64,000 nt of DNA from Rhinopomastus cyanomelas (GCA_013400115.1 VXBP01004452.1:248001-312000); one strand, 5' to 3'; counted from the stretch's first letter, positions 44,621 through 56,518 are shown. The notes: generated by a model from the sequence alone, not told the origin. A program made the numbers and translations.

Positions 44621-45601
44621 TCAGTCCTGGAGCTGCAGGCAGGACACAGTGGGGAGAGACTTGGTACCTCTGCCAGGGAAGCGACGGCCATTGCACAGGC
44701 GAAGGAGCACTCTCCTCTTCACATCCGCAGCCAGCTGGGAGAATTGGAGTCGCACATCCTTCTGCCTGTAGGAGTAGAGCAGCGGGTTCAGGAAGGAGCT
44801 GCAGAGTCCTGGCAGCCAGAGGTAGTTGTCGATGAAGTTGTGGGGGAAACACCCAGGGCAGACGGTTTGCATGATGCTGGCGATGAAGAAGGGCAGCCAG
44901 GAGAGCGTGAAGCAGGCGATGAGCATGGCCACGGTGCGCATGGCTTTCACATCGCTGGTGGTGCGGGATGGGGGGCAGCCCCCTGCCAGCCCAGCTTGCT
45001 CCACTTCCAGGATGTGCTGCACATGCGCCGAGGCAATCTTCAGCATGTCACAGTAGAGGTAAATGAACAGAAAGAGTGCAGGGAGGAAACCGACACAGAA
45101 GACAGTGAGCATGTAAGCAGGGTTGAAGACGGCGAAGAAGAAGCACTTCTTGTAGGTGGAGGTCTTCTGGAAAGCAGGGTTGAAGACTGGGAGGAAGCCA
45201 ATGATGACAGCAACTAACCAGATTCCCACCAAACGCATCCCGACCCGCAAGCCAGTCACCAACTGGAAATAATGGAAGGGCTTCCGGATTGCCAGGTGCC
45301 TGTCGCATGCAACAAGGATCAGCGAGAGGACAGAGGCGGCAGAAGAGGAGGTCACAAAGGCCATTCTCAGGACACAGAAGCTCTGGTGATGATTAAAGGG
45401 TGGAGAAAGCTCATCTATGACCAGACCGACGACAGTGAAGCCAACCAGGGCGTCAGCAACAGCGAGATTCAGAACAAAGCAGAGCCCTCTGGAACCACTC
45501 TTCTGGATGAGACGGAGAAGCGCGATGGCCACCAGCACATTGGCAGTCAGGATGAGTGAGGCCAGCACTGCCAGGACAGCTCCCAGGGCTGAGTTTGTCA
45601 T
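44621..45601 (-). CDS. GPR119: GPR119, class A G-protein-coupled receptor for lipid amides
   Basis: A single exon of 326 residues with the seven-helix plan and an identity pattern typical of GPR119 (AVLASLI, LNLAVAD, RMAFVTSS, GFLP, YCDMLKIAS, LNPLLYSY). Landmarks: Asp50 in TM2, Cys76 and Cys153 for the extracellular disulfide, Asp100-Arg101-His102 at the end of TM3, TrpLeuPro 235-237 in TM6, and Asn272-Pro-x-x-Tyr276 in TM7. In mammals it couples to Gs in pancreatic beta cells and gut L cells and responds to oleoylethanolamide and 2-oleoylglycerol. The TM3 motif is DRH instead of the usual DRY, a conservative oddity. The length is close to the human 335. It sits between ENOX2 and SLC25A14, next to SLC25A14 as in human. 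Confidence 0.95.
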   Translation of the reverse strand: MTNSALGAVLAVLASLILTANVLVAIALLRLIQKSGSRGLCFVLNLAVADALVGFTVVGLVIDELSPPFNHHQSFCVLRMAFVTSSSAASVLSLILVACDRHLAIRKPFHYFQLVTGLRVGMRLVGIWLVAVIIGFLPVFNPAFQKTSTYKKCFFFAVFNPAYMLTVFCVGFLPALFLFIYLYCDMLKIASAHVQHILEVEQAGLAGGCPPSRTTSDVKAMRTVAMLIACFTLSWLPFFIASIMQTVCPGCFPHNFIDNYLWLPGLCSSFLNPLLYSYRQKDVRLQFSQLAADVKRRVLLRLCNGRRFPGRGTKSLPTVSCLQLQD

Positions 45602-46849
45602 GGCTGTGCCCTATGGGACGCAGCCCAAGGACAGCTTGTCCCCAAGCCACTCTAGGGCATCCCTCACCTGGGGCTCCACTGCAGCTCAAGCTGGGCAGGC
45701 GGCAGCAGGTGCAGCCCCTCAGTGACGAGGCACCGCAGCCAAAGCCTGGGGTGTCGTGGCAGCTCTGGGGTTGGGGAGCGGAGCTCTGCCCAGCAGCTGC
45801 CACTCAGAAAGGACCTGTGTGCTCACAACACCCAGTGTCCCTCCCCTCCAGCCACGTTTCCAGACAACCCTGGAGCAGCAGGGTGAGTGGCAAGTGCCTG
45901 GGCAAGCAGCTGCCACTGTGGCACCGAGGGCCTGAACAGAGCCAGTGCCCTGCTTCAACACAGGGAACAAAGCTGCCAACACCCACCTCCATGGCTGGAA
46001 CAACGCAAAGGGCTCCTGCAGGGTCGCTGCCAGACCTGGATCCTGCAGGGGCCAAGGGAGTGACAACAACCCCTTGTTGAAACAGCAGCCAAGCAACCTG
46101 TTTATAATGAGGGAAAGCTCTAAAAAGAGATTGCTGCTAAAATACAGGTACAGACAATGTGTGCCAGGCTGGGAACCCAGTGAGCCCAAAGCAGAGAAAC
46201 TGCCATAACCTGCTGGGCAAAGGGGCTGCTGTGACCCCCATAGGCTCTCCTGAGCAAGGAGATGTGAGTAGCAGCTGCTCCAGGAGCTAGTGGCCTCTCT
46301 CCATGGATTGATTGATGTAAAAGCCACTGGCAACCCCCCAAAACAACTTTGCACAGCACCCAACTAACAGTAACTTATAGCCAATAAATTTGTGAGAACA
46401 AGGCCTCCACCTCCACATTAATTCTAAACCCCTACAAACCCACTGTCACCTCTTTTACACCCCCACAGGGTGGGAAACCCCTCAAGGGCACAATCCACAG
46501 CTCCATCCCTTTAAACAAAGCTGCTGCCTCATGAGCTGGAAAAATCTGAGCTGTGGGGAAATGGGGCAGGTAACTGCTGTCCTCTGTCAAAGAGTAACCA
46601 GAGCAGAGGGAGAGGCTGAGAGCAGGGCCTGGGCAGGACACTGCTAAGGGATTGTGACCATTGTGGATGGAACTGATGGGTGGGGAAGCTCCTTGGGAGC
46701 AGCCTGGGAAAGGCTCTAGCTGCCTTACACCTCCTCTTCTTCCTTCTTGCTCAGGAAAGGATTTGGGGAACCTTAGCCCTGGTGAGGGTGAGGAGGTTAC
46801 ACAGTGCTGGAGTAGCTCAGTGTCTAGATTTCTCAGGTGCAGCCCAGGA

Positions 46850-47310
46850 CAGAATCACAGAATGAGCAGGGTTGGAAGGGACCTTAAAGATCATCTGGTT
46901 CCAACCCCCTTGCACAGGCAGACACACCTTCACTACAGCAGGTTACTCAGGGTCCCAACCAACCTGGCCTTCAACACTTCCAAGGATGGGGCAGCCCTGA
47001 CTTCCTTGGGCAACCTGTCCCAGCATCTCCCCACCCTCACAACGAAGAGTTTGTTCCTCAAATCCAAACACAGTCTCCCTTCTTCAAGTCTACAACCCTT
47101 TCCCCTTGTCCTCTCATTACCACCCATGTAAAAAGCCCTGCCCCAGCTTTCTTGTAGCCCCCTTCAGGGATTGGAAAGCTGCTAGAAGACCACCTGAGAG
47201 CCTCCTCTTCTCCAAGCTGAACAACCCCATCTTGCTCAGCCTGTCCTCACAGGGGAGGTGCTCTAGCCCCCTGATCATTTGAGTTGCTCTCCTCTGGACC
47301 TCTCATTCTG
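46850..47310 (-). mobile_element. CR1 3' copy, about 460 bp
   Basis: The tail AGAATCACAGAATGAGCAGG and GTTGGAAGGGACCTTAAAGA is followed by CAACCTGGCCTTCAACACTT and CTCCTCTTCTCCAAGCTGAA blocks. It lies between SLC25A14 and GPR119. Confidence 0.88.
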
Positions 47311-47513
47311 ACCCTAACACTTAAACTTTGGTTGAGAAACACTTCTGTGGTGATGAATCCTAAAGACTGCTTGGATAGGTCTGTATTTGGGGGAAAGGAC
47401 CTGAATACTGCACTGAAAATCCAGCCTCTGTCCTCCCCTAGGGGACCATAGCATCTGCACTGGAACAGAACTGCAGGAAATCAAAACAAAGTCACTCTCC
47501 AGTCAATAAATAA

Positions 47514-47519
47514 TTTAAT
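47514..47519 (-). terminator. SLC25A14 polyadenylation signal (ATTAAA)
   Basis: ATTAAA on the minus strand lies about 360 bases after the stop codon at 47877. AATAAA-like sequences also occur close by on the plus strand, so the assignment is tentative. Confidence 0.45.
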
Positions 47520-47876
47520 GAGGTTACAATTCTGCAATAAACGTGACAGGACCCTTCCCAGCATGGCCCAATATGCATCTGAGCCAAACCCCAAACCTCA
47601 GCTGCACCGAGACGCTCAGATCTTCACAGAAGATACCGCCCGTACTCCGCCAGCACTGGTCTCCGCAGGGCACCATGTGCAGCACTTGCCATGGGCCTGC
47701 GGTCACACTCCAGATGGGCTATTGGCTCCAGGGACCGCACGCTTGGGGATGGGGAGAGCCCAGACCCACATGGACCAAGACATCAAAAGGTGGGGGTGAT
47801 GAAATGAAGGACAAGGCTGCAGTGAATCTGGTGGCTGTCAGTCTGGAGGAGGACTTCATTGAGATGAAGGCAGCTG

Positions 47877-50800
47877 TCAGAATGGGAGTCGCTTCAACTG
47901 CTCGTATGTGATAAAAAACTGAAGGGAAGGTCAAGGAACAGGGCTGGACACGTAAAGCAGTCGTATGGGGCCTCCCAACATGGCACTGGCCACTACACCA
48001 GCCACATTCTGGCCCGAGCCAGCTCCAGGCTGCGCTGGAAAGACAAAGGTGCCCAGCAAAGCATGAGCCCTGCAGCATGACCCTGACTCACCCACACTCC
48101 CCCCAGCACATGGGAGGATACAATTATGTTCCACGGGCCCAGCCGAAGCCAGTTGGGCCAGAAGCCTTTATAGAGCGCAAAGAAACCCTCACTCTTCCAC
48201 GTCTGCAAGGGGAGATGAGACAGATGAGTTGTAAGACACACTGGCTCCATGCTCTGCCCATCTCCTTAACTTCACCTGTGCAACTGTGGCTGCAGGACGT
48301 AGATGAGCCCACGCAGATGCTCGATGGGGTTGTGTGAGGTCACACATTGTATAAACCTCAAACTCCATCACTGACAGAGCTTTGTCCCACAAGTTTGGGG
48401 GTGCTTGAGCCAACAGTGACCTTAGGAAAGTGACTTTAAGCTCTTATCTTGTCTGTCTGAAGCCCTCACAGATGCACATGCCCTGTTGCTGTAGAAACTT
48501 AACTGCTTGTACTAGTACTGTGTGTCTCACCCATCCCCTCCTTACCTTCACCAGGCCATCCAGAGTGCCCTTGTAGAGCTCTGTGCTTCCCACTATTGCC
48601 CGCTGGTTCATCATCCGGGTTCGTACCACATCCACAGGGTTGGAGGCAATGGCCCCAGCCAGCCCGCAGGTAAAACTGGAGCTAGACAGAGTAGAACAGG
48701 AGAGGGACAGCTCTGAACGCGGCCGCACCACTCAGCACAACTACAGGAGAGCATTTTCCACTGGATTATACAGAAGGTATCTAGCAATGGACACCACTGG
48801 CACTCACTGCCCGGCAGGACCCAACCACCTCACCCTTGGAGGGCCAAGGCAACCAAGACCCTCATCAGTAGATGGTAGGGTGCTGGTAGGGTGACACAGA
48901 CCCAAAGGCAGCTTCTCAGAGCCTTCTCACCAATGCAAACACTTCTTTGGGGTGGGTGGGGAGGGAGGGAGGGAGGAAGAGCAAAGGCACTACGAGAAAA
49001 TGTGCAGCTGCTAGTCCTCTCTCTCCACCAACAGTTTAGTGCTTGTCACCTTCAGCCTGCAGTGGGCGGAGCCCTCAGAAGCTCTGCAGCTCCTCCAGCT
49101 AATGCAGAGAACAGCAAAAGGTGGGTGAAAAAAGACTGGGAGGTCTCTAACCCACTCCCTGCTCAAGGTGTCTGTTTGAGTGGACAGGAGACTAAGACTG
49201 AAGCAGCGCTTTGAACCAGGAGGTTCAGGCAGCCACACATCCAACTCCTGCCACGTTCACACCAGGACCAGAGCACCGCAAGGGAGGAGCTGCATTTCAG
49301 TCATTCAGGAGCTGCAATCACACTGATGTTTCACATCACCCCCTGATTTCTGCCAGGCTACAGCTCCAGGGAGAGGCTCCAGCTGGCACAGCAGATCCCC
49401 CATTGTCTGCAGCCCCAAGGTATTTCCTCTGTGAGCAGGGCGGGTCTCACCCTAAATCCCACCTCACTCCTCTGCTTCGCACACCCCTGCCAGGCCTAGG
49501 GAGAGCAGTGGCTGCAGCAACTACTCACACGAAGTGGGCAAATATGGTGTCACCCATCAGGCCTGACAGGATTAAGTGCTTCTTGGTGATGTCATAGACT
49601 GGCAGTTCCACCCCGACCACGATGGCAGCTCTCTGAGCTGTTGGCACAACACCCTGCAGAGCAAAAACACAGTCAGCAGCCCAAACCCTGAAAAGCAAAC
49701 ACCAGTCACCAGCACAAACAACTGCCTCGGGCTGCAGCTGTGCAACTTCACCTCCTGGCTTCCTCAGGAGCCTTTTGCTGACAGCCCGGCTCAGACAGAA
49801 GCTGTTTTGTGAAGGGTTTTGATTTAGATTTCCATGTGTTGAGAGAGTTGCTGCCAGCAGGACACTGATCTGGGAATGGGCAACACAATTTCTAGGACAG
49901 CATGAGCTGGGTAAGAGGAACCAGCTACCTCCTGCCTGAGAACTATCTCAGCAAACCCTCGGCAGGAACCAGATACAAATGTGTACCAAGGAGACACAGC
50001 ACAGCATGGAGCTGAGCCATTTCTCAGGAGCTGTGACACCCATCCAGGAAGACTCGGGGTACCACAACAGAGTGCCCTGCTTGCAGGGGCCAGGAGCCAT
50101 CAGCATAGCCAAATCCTGAGCCAGCATTCAGAAGGAGGGTATCAAGGGGTCTAAGATGGAGCAGGCAGGGACACTGGGTACATGTATCTGCGTGGAATGT
50201 CAGGAAGCTGTTGTGTGTGGTCGGTGTCCCCTCAAGAGCTGCATCGTGTTGGGAAAGGTGTTGGCTGTGTAGCTGGTGGGGGCTTCCAGCAGCTGACACT
50301 CACCCTCCAGAGGCCCCGCGTCCCCTCCTGCTGGTAGATGTCGATGAAGCTGCCGATCATTCCACCCTGGAACAAGTTGCCTTGAGCCTGCATCCGAATC
50401 TGGAAGAAACAGTACGACAACATCAGCACCTGCCCAGAGGGACCAGCCCAAGGGAAATCTGGGTATGAAGAACAGAGTGACTCAGAGCAGCTACCACCAT
50501 CCACATGCCTCTCCCTGAAAATGGTGACAGCAAGGAACAAGGACAGGGTGTAAGCACAGTGCAGTGAGAAGGGAAGGACAAAGCCTTTGCACTCAGAGAA
50601 CATTGATCTGCACAGGAAGGAGAGTGGGACAGACCTCCAGGCTCTCTGCCCAGAGCAGAGCTACCCTGACCCTGTGATGCTGCTGCCAAAGGGACCAGGC
50701 AATCCCCACTGGACTAACAGATTCCATGAGCTGTCACCGCTGCATCGTTAGACTCTGTTTATTGCTTTGGGCATCTGCTACCATTCAGGTGAAAAGCCCA

Positions 50801-53430
50801 CAAATTAGCAGAAGCCAGAGAGCACCTCAGAGGTGCCTCTTTGCTAGGAAGCAGCAGCTCCTACAGGTGACACCACAGGCAGGAGCCATGTCTTACCTTC
50901 AGCACGTCTGTGGGATTGGCAATGGCTGAGGAGATCACCCCTGACACCACTCCACAGATCACATTGATCAGCAATGTTTCATCTGCAATTGGGAGAAGAA
51001 AGTCAGACCTCAAAGATCTAAGGAGAATCCATCCAAATTGTGCCAAACAAGCAGAGCAGGAATCAGTTCATGAGTCAGATGCTGCAGTTTTTCGGGCAGA
51101 GACTGCTCAGGGCCAGCAGCTCAGGACTGGGCTGTCCCAACACTGGGCAGGGACCAAAGCAGGAGCCCAGCAGCAGGCTCACAGGGAGAAGCAGCTCTTA
51201 CGGATGAGTCAAGCTGATCAGACAAGAAGACAATTGAGTTATGTGACAATTTTGATCAATTATCTGAAGTTTCAGCATCCAATGATGCGTTTTCCATGAA
51301 GCCAAGACAGACGGAGACAGAGAAGGACCAACCCAACTCTTTTCAAGGCAACCTGACAATTGGTTTTGATCTGGAGCTGCAGCTGGTCATGGTCAGAGCA
51401 CATGGCCACCTGGAGAGCCCAGAGAACAGGCAGAGAACGTTAGATGCGATTAGTTCTAGGGGGTGGGTGGGATCATCCAAGACTTCCTGGCCCAGGATTA
51501 GGGTGATAGTTACATTGGGAAAAGGCACAGCCCTTTGCTGGTACTGACCACAGCACTTCCCCGAGGAGACCAGGCCACTGGTTGCCCCGGCCTGTAGGGA
51601 GACAAACATTCAGAGAATGGTACTGACACCTGGAAATGCTGCAACAGGCAGTGAGGAGAGGAGAGGTGGTGGCCCCGTATATGAACCCAGAGCCAGGCAC
51701 AGCGAGATCAAAGAGTCCTGGGTTAAAACCACACTTCCACCTCCATCAACTCTGCAGCCCTCAACTCCCTCTCCTTGGTTGGGATGGTTTAAAACCATGT
51801 GTGCAGGTCTCAGAGCTCTTTCAGTCTCCTGCTGCTCCAAGCTGTGGGCTGAAGCCGCAGGGATTATCATTATCAGAGGCAAAAAGGCACTCATGATATC
51901 CCAGCTCTGCAGCTGGAGCTGCAGATAAGCAGCTGAAGAGCCCCATCTCCACCCAGACATACTACCTGAAGAACAATTTCCACCCAGGCGTGCTGTCTTT
52001 GGGCAAAAGGACTTGAGAATCCAGGCAGGAGAGGCACACTGCAGCAGTTTTAATCCATGTCCCACACCTGATGTGCAGGTGGGATGTGATGACCTCCCTG
52101 GGGCTAATCCAAACCGAGATGTGAGCTGGAGACACCATGTATTATTTTTCGGCTGGGGAAAGGTCAGGCCTGTGGGAGATGGGTGTCTGGCTGGGGACGG
52201 GGTGCCCAACTAGATAAACAGAATGACAGTGGGAAGTCACAAGGACTCTGCTGCTGTGGCAGTCTGTAGCGGGGAAGGACAGAGAAAGGGATGAGCACAA
52301 GGGCAGAGTAGAGCAAGCATGACGTGCCTGCGCGGACACACGGACAAAGGGACAGACACTAACCTTCCAGCCGATCCACAAAGAGTCGCTTCAGGCTCTG
52401 GTAGATGCCGATCTTTATGGTTCCGTATGACGCCTGTCTCAGCAACGCTGGGGCGATCCTGAGTGGGGAACAAACAGAACCACTGAACCTCACTGGTGAC
52501 AGCAGTGTCACTCCCCAACACCCCCAAAATGTGATGGCAGAGCCTGGACCTCAGATGATCCCAAGTTGTGGAGCAATACCAGCTGCTCAGGAAAACAACC
52601 CTAGGTGACCAGGCAAGTCAGGGACCTGTAGAATTGTTGAGGTCAGAGGAGCCCTATAAGTTCCTCAAGTCCATCCCCAACACTGCTGTGTCCCCACTAC
52701 CCCCTGTCCCTCACCCCACATCTCCAGAGCTTTGCAACCCCTCCAGACATGGGAACAACCCCACTGCCCTGGGCAGCCTGGGCTAGGCCTGGACAACCCT
52801 TGTGGGGCAGAAATTGTTCCTCAGGGCCAACCTCAACCTCCCCTGGGGTTACTTGAGGCTGTTTCCACTCATCCTGGGGAGAAGAGACTGATCCCCACCT
52901 CTCTCCAGCCTCCTGAATGTCAGGGAGTTGTAGAGAACAAGAAGGTCTCCCCAAATCTCCTTTTCTCCAGTTGCTCCTCGGAAGTTGTCCAGCCCCTTTT
53001 CCTCGTTCTCCAGCCCCTCGCGATGTGAGGAGCCTAAACCTAACCCGAAGACTAGAGGTACCACCCCACCCGCCCTGGGGAGAAGCGAGACCCGACCCTC
53101 GGGTCTCACCCCGAGTAGAGGGCCAGGCCGCCCTCCTCACGGCAGATGCGGAACAGCGCGTGGAACATCCCGCGGTACCGGACCTCCCGGAACCGGCCAT
53201 CGGAGCTCTGGCCCTGCACCTGCAGCCGCGTCTTCGTCAGGTCCACGGGGAAGGTGCCTGCGGGATTAGCGAAGACAGCGGGATCAACGGCGACAGCGGG
53301 TTCAGCGAGCCCGGTGCCTCCCCCCGCTACAGCCATGATCCACCCCACTCCACCCCACCTCCTCACCGAACTCGGCCACGATGGACGCGAGCCCGCCGTA
53401 CACGAAGGGTTTCCAGTTCAGCGCGGACAT
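47877..53430 (-). CDS. SLC25A14: SLC25A14 (UCP5/BMCP1), mitochondrial carrier
   Basis: Nine exons: 53367-53430, 53110-53257, 52364-52458, 50897-50982, 50304-50399, 49529-49653, 48546-48681, 48122-48202, 47877-47918, giving 290 residues. All phases fit. It starts MSALNWKPFVYGGLASIVAEFG and ends FFITYEQLKRLPF, as in the shorter human form. It has the three carrier repeats with their signature PxDxx(K/R) motifs: PVDLTK near residue 25, PTDVLK near 126 and PVDVVR near 220. The product is an inner-membrane carrier, reported as a brain-enriched uncoupling-protein relative that transports dicarboxylates and inorganic anions. The long N-terminal extension of one human isoform is not seen; the ATG at 53430 lies in a CpG-rich region just downstream of the likely start site. 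SLC25A30 is the nearest paralogue, but the neighbours favour SLC25A14. Confidence 0.94.
48955..48980 (+). repeat. GGGA polypurine microsatellite
   Basis: About six tandem GGGA/GGGAG units on the plus strand, in the SLC25A14 intron. Confidence 0.7.
52630..52990 (-). mobile_element. CR1 3' copy (second subfamily)
   Basis: The tail (GAATTGTTGAGGTCAGAGGA) is followed by CAACACTGCTGTGTCCCC and AGGGAGTTGTAGAGAACAAG. It lies in SLC25A14 intron 2, within about 120 bases of exon 2. Confidence 0.85.
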
Positions 53431-53560
53431 GGCATGGCGGGGCCGGGGACACACCGGGGCACCGGGAACGCCGGGGTACCGGGAGCTGCTGCCACCCGGA
53501 AGCGGAAGCGCGCACCGTGCAGCGGCAACGAGCGCCACCTGCCGACCCCGCTCTGTCACA
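53100..53560 (-). promoter_or_regulatory. CpG-rich promoter of SLC25A14
   Basis: CpG content rises sharply from about 53100 and includes coding exons 1 and 2. The start codon is at 53430, so transcription should begin near 53450-53550. Only about 400 bases separate it from the RBMX2 poly(A) signal. Confidence 0.55.
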
Positions 53561-53853
53561 GCAGCGGGCAGACCAAGCCCAGCTCTGAGGGAACCCCCAA
53601 TCCACATTCCTACCCCATTTCCCCCACACACTACTGTTCCCTCTGGTTGTAAGAAAACCGCCTCCCCCCCCGTTCCTAAACCCATAAAGGACCCCCTAAG
53701 AATTATGATTTCCCATACCAACCTAAAATTCTCCCCCTATCCCCAGAATATTTTGGGTCCAATGAGCCCCAAATCCCCATCAGATAATTCCTGGTCCCCC
53801 CGAGTCACTGGATAGAAATGTGGCTCCACAGCTGCTCCCGCTTCTCAGGGACT

Positions 53854-53859
53854 TTTATT
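53854..53859 (-). terminator. RBMX2 polyadenylation signal (AATAAA)
   Basis: AATAAA on the minus strand lies 300 bases after the RBMX2 stop codon (54159) and about 420 bases before the SLC25A14 start codon. Confidence 0.7.
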
Positions 53860-54158
53860 AACAAACCTAACATGAGAATTAATATCAAACACTTCTGCTC
53901 TGTGGCAGAAGCCCTCTAGCCTCCCCTCATTGGGTGAGACAGGGACAAGCATACCAGGACGGAGGGATTATGGTGCTATAGGGTCAGAGACACATCCTGC
54001 AGCACCAGCAACTGTCCCAATACTTCTCAGGGACAATGAACACACATCCTGGCCAGCAAGGACAAAGGAGGACTCCAGTGGCAAGGGGTGGAGGTGAATG
54101 GATCCTGCCACAGGGTCCCAGGAGGTGTGGGGAGGTTCCAAGCAGGTTTGCCAGAGTC

Positions 54159-56187
54159 TCAGCAGCGGCTGGATCCTTTTGCAGAACTCCGCTCCCTGTG
54201 CCGGTGCTCACCATGGCGCTCCCGGGATCGGCTCCCCTCAGAACCCTCATCCTGGTGGCTGCTGTGCCCATCACCCCTCCCGCTCATCTCTCTCTCCTCC
54301 CACAACCCCTGCTCCTGGCTGCTCCTTTCCCCTCCTCTTCTTTCTGCATGTCGCTGGTGCCTCCGCTCATCCTCATCCCACCTGCTTGCCAGCCTCCCTT
54401 CAGGGCCCCTGCGGGACAGGTGGCTGCTGCCAGCATAGCGCTCGTAGCCTGGGTCCTCCTTCTCCTTCTTAATCTTCACCCTGGGCTGTGTCTCACTTGC
54501 GGATGCCGTTCTCTTGGCCACCTGCGAGCTGAGCTTTGGTTGCTCCTCCCTGCTCCGCTCCTCTGAAACACAACAGGCAGTTTGACTTCAACTTCCAGGC
54601 ACAGGATGCCACCCAGCTCACAAAGGCTATGAAACCCCTCAGAATATGCCAGGCAGTGAGCCCAGGTGGACAAGGCCAATAGCATCCTAGCCTACATCAA
54701 CACTAGTGTGAACAGCAGGAATAAGGAGATGACCCTGCCCCTATACTTGGCCCTGGTGAGGCTGCACCTTGAGTACTGGGGGCAGTTTTGGGCATCACAC
54801 TACAGGAAGGACAGGGAGGTGCTGGAGAGAGGGCTGAGAAGGGCAACTGCGTTGGTTAAGGGTCTGGAGAACAGGTCTGGTAGGGAGAAGCCGAGGGAGC
54901 TGGGGCTGTTCACCTCGAAGAAAAGAAGGCTGCTCTCTACAACCACCTGAAGAGAGGTTGTAGTGAAGCAGCTGCTGGCCTCTTCTCCCTAGGGACTAAG
55001 CAACAGAACAAGAAGAAATGGGCAGGGAAGGTTCAGATTGGATCTTAGGAAAAAATGCTTCCCAAAAAGAGTGGGGAGGCCTTGGAACAGGCTGCCCAGG
55101 GAGCAAGTGGAGGCACCGTCCCTTGAAGGGGTTCAAAAAATATGCAGACAGGATGTTTCAGGAGATAGTTTGTGGTTTGGGGCTGTAGGACAGATGGTTG
55201 GACGTGATGATCATGAAGGTCTTTTCCGAACTTAATGATTCTATGACCAAGCTCAGACCCCCATCCCTGGTGCTCCCCTGAGGGCTCCGTGCAGACACTC
55301 CAGCGCAGGAGCAAGGCACACACCTCACCTTTCTCCTTCTTAACGAGCACCTCCTCATCTTCTGACAGGGAATCAGACGATGTGTGAGGCGGTGTTTTAA
55401 CCCCACAGCCCTTAGCATGGAGAGCTTTGGTAATGTCATCCAGATCATCAGAGTCTTTTGGGGGGCGATAGTTGGCTACATGATCCACCCGGATCGTCCT
55501 CCCTTTGATCTAGGAGGGAAGTCCTGCTGCCAGTGAAGGCTTCGACCCACTCCACTGGCTACCAGGATACCGGCTGGGGTGAAGCTGCTATGTGTGGGGC
55601 GGACAGTCAGGACCCTGTTCTGGGCTGCCTTACTCACCTTGATCCCATTGAAATTATCCACAGCGAGGATGGTGCTCCGCTGGTCCTCATAACACAGGAA
55701 GCAGAACCCCTTGGACTTACCGGTCTTCTTATTCCGCACCAGGTTGATGTTAACGACCTCCCCGTACCTGTAACACAACCTCAGCACCCGGGGACGGGGA
55801 CGGGGGAAGGGCGGCGGGGCCGAGGCGGGGGGGCGGCAGCGACACTTACTGCGAGAACACGCAGATAACATCCCCCTCCGTCAGCTCGTAGGGCAGACCC
55901 CCTGCAGGGAGACGGACAGGCGTGTCAGGGCACCGGCACTGCTTGGGGCCGGCCCTGCCACCCCTGGCCCGGCCCTTACCGACAAAGACCCAGGCGCTGT
56001 CCTTGTACTCGGCGTGCCATGACACCGCCTCCTGCACGCCCAGCTCCGCCTCCCGCGCGTTCAGCTCATTGATCAGCTTCACCTTAGTCAGGGGGCTGGG
56101 GGAGGTACGGTCAGCACCGGAGAAACGGCATCGGAAACGGGACGGACACTTTCCCTCCCCCTAGCTGCTACCATACACCTACTTCAT
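54159..56187 (-). CDS. RBMX2: RBMX2, RRM protein of the RES splicing complex
   Basis: Six coding exons: 56183-56187 (ATGAA only), 55980-56095, 55850-55901, 55638-55767, 55329-55509, 54159-54562, giving 295 residues against 322 in human. The start was fixed by joining ATGAA to the acceptor at 56095, which yields MNPLTKVKLINELN exactly as in human. The single RRM spans residues about 36-114, with RNP2 in VFVGGL and RNP1 in KGFCFLCY (77-84), followed by IRVDHVANYRPPKD. The C-terminal half is low-complexity, rich in Arg, Glu, Ser and His. RBMX2 is the human Ist3/Snu17 homologue; with BUD13 and SNIP1 it forms the RES complex, which binds the Bact spliceosome. A CR1 sits in the last intron. Its 5' end is about 300 bases from the RAB33A poly(A) signal. 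Confidence 0.94.
54660..55245 (+). mobile_element. CR1, plus orientation, ORF2 remnant
   Basis: It reads KANSILAYINTSVN, then PLYLALVRLHLEYWGQFWA, WNRLPREQVEAPSL and a terminal ATTCTATGA near 55245. It lies in the last RBMX2 intron, antisense to the gene. Confidence 0.92.
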
Positions 56188-56460
56188 GGCGGGGCCTTTG
56201 CACACAGCGCATGCGCACGGTGCCGCGTACGGACGGAGCCGAACGGAGCCGAGAGCGGCCGGACACAACCGGCTAGACACGAACTCGGCCGAACGTGAAC
56301 GGACGAAACCGAGAGGAACCGAGCGGAGCCGAAAGGGACCGAGAGAGACCACGAGGGACCCTGAGAGACCAGAAAGAACAAGAGGGAGCAAGAAGGACAA
56401 GAGGAACCAAGAAGGACAAGAGGGACCAACAGGGACAAGAGGGCCCAAGTGGAGCAGGTC
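55780..56460 (-). promoter_or_regulatory. RBMX2 CpG promoter and GAC/AAG-rich minisatellite
   Basis: The region from 55780 to 56300 is CpG-rich and holds RBMX2 exons 1-3. From about 56230 to 56460 the plus strand becomes a degenerate tandem repeat, first CGAACGGAGCCGA-like and then AAGGACAAGAGGGACC-like, units about 10-18 bases. The repeat fills most of the gap between the RAB33A poly(A) signal and the RBMX2 start, so it may overlap the core promoter. Confidence 0.6.
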
Positions 56461-56512
56461 CAGCCTGACCCGTGCAAAGCAGCAGGCGGAGGCGAGGCAG
56501 GGCCGCAGAGCC

Positions 56513-56518
56513 TTTATT
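56513..56518 (-). terminator. RAB33A polyadenylation signal (AATAAA)
   Basis: AATAAA on the minus strand starts 15 bases after the RAB33A stop codon, implying a 3' untranslated region of only about 40 bases. Confidence 0.7.

Noticed and set aside
44525..45217. 230-residue plus-strand frame opposite GPR119
   Set aside because: It is a mirror frame of the GPR119 coding strand, biased in composition and without any family resemblance.
51610..52209. 199-residue minus-strand frame in an SLC25A14 intron
   Set aside because: It sits between carrier exons whose phases join perfectly without it and resembles no known protein.
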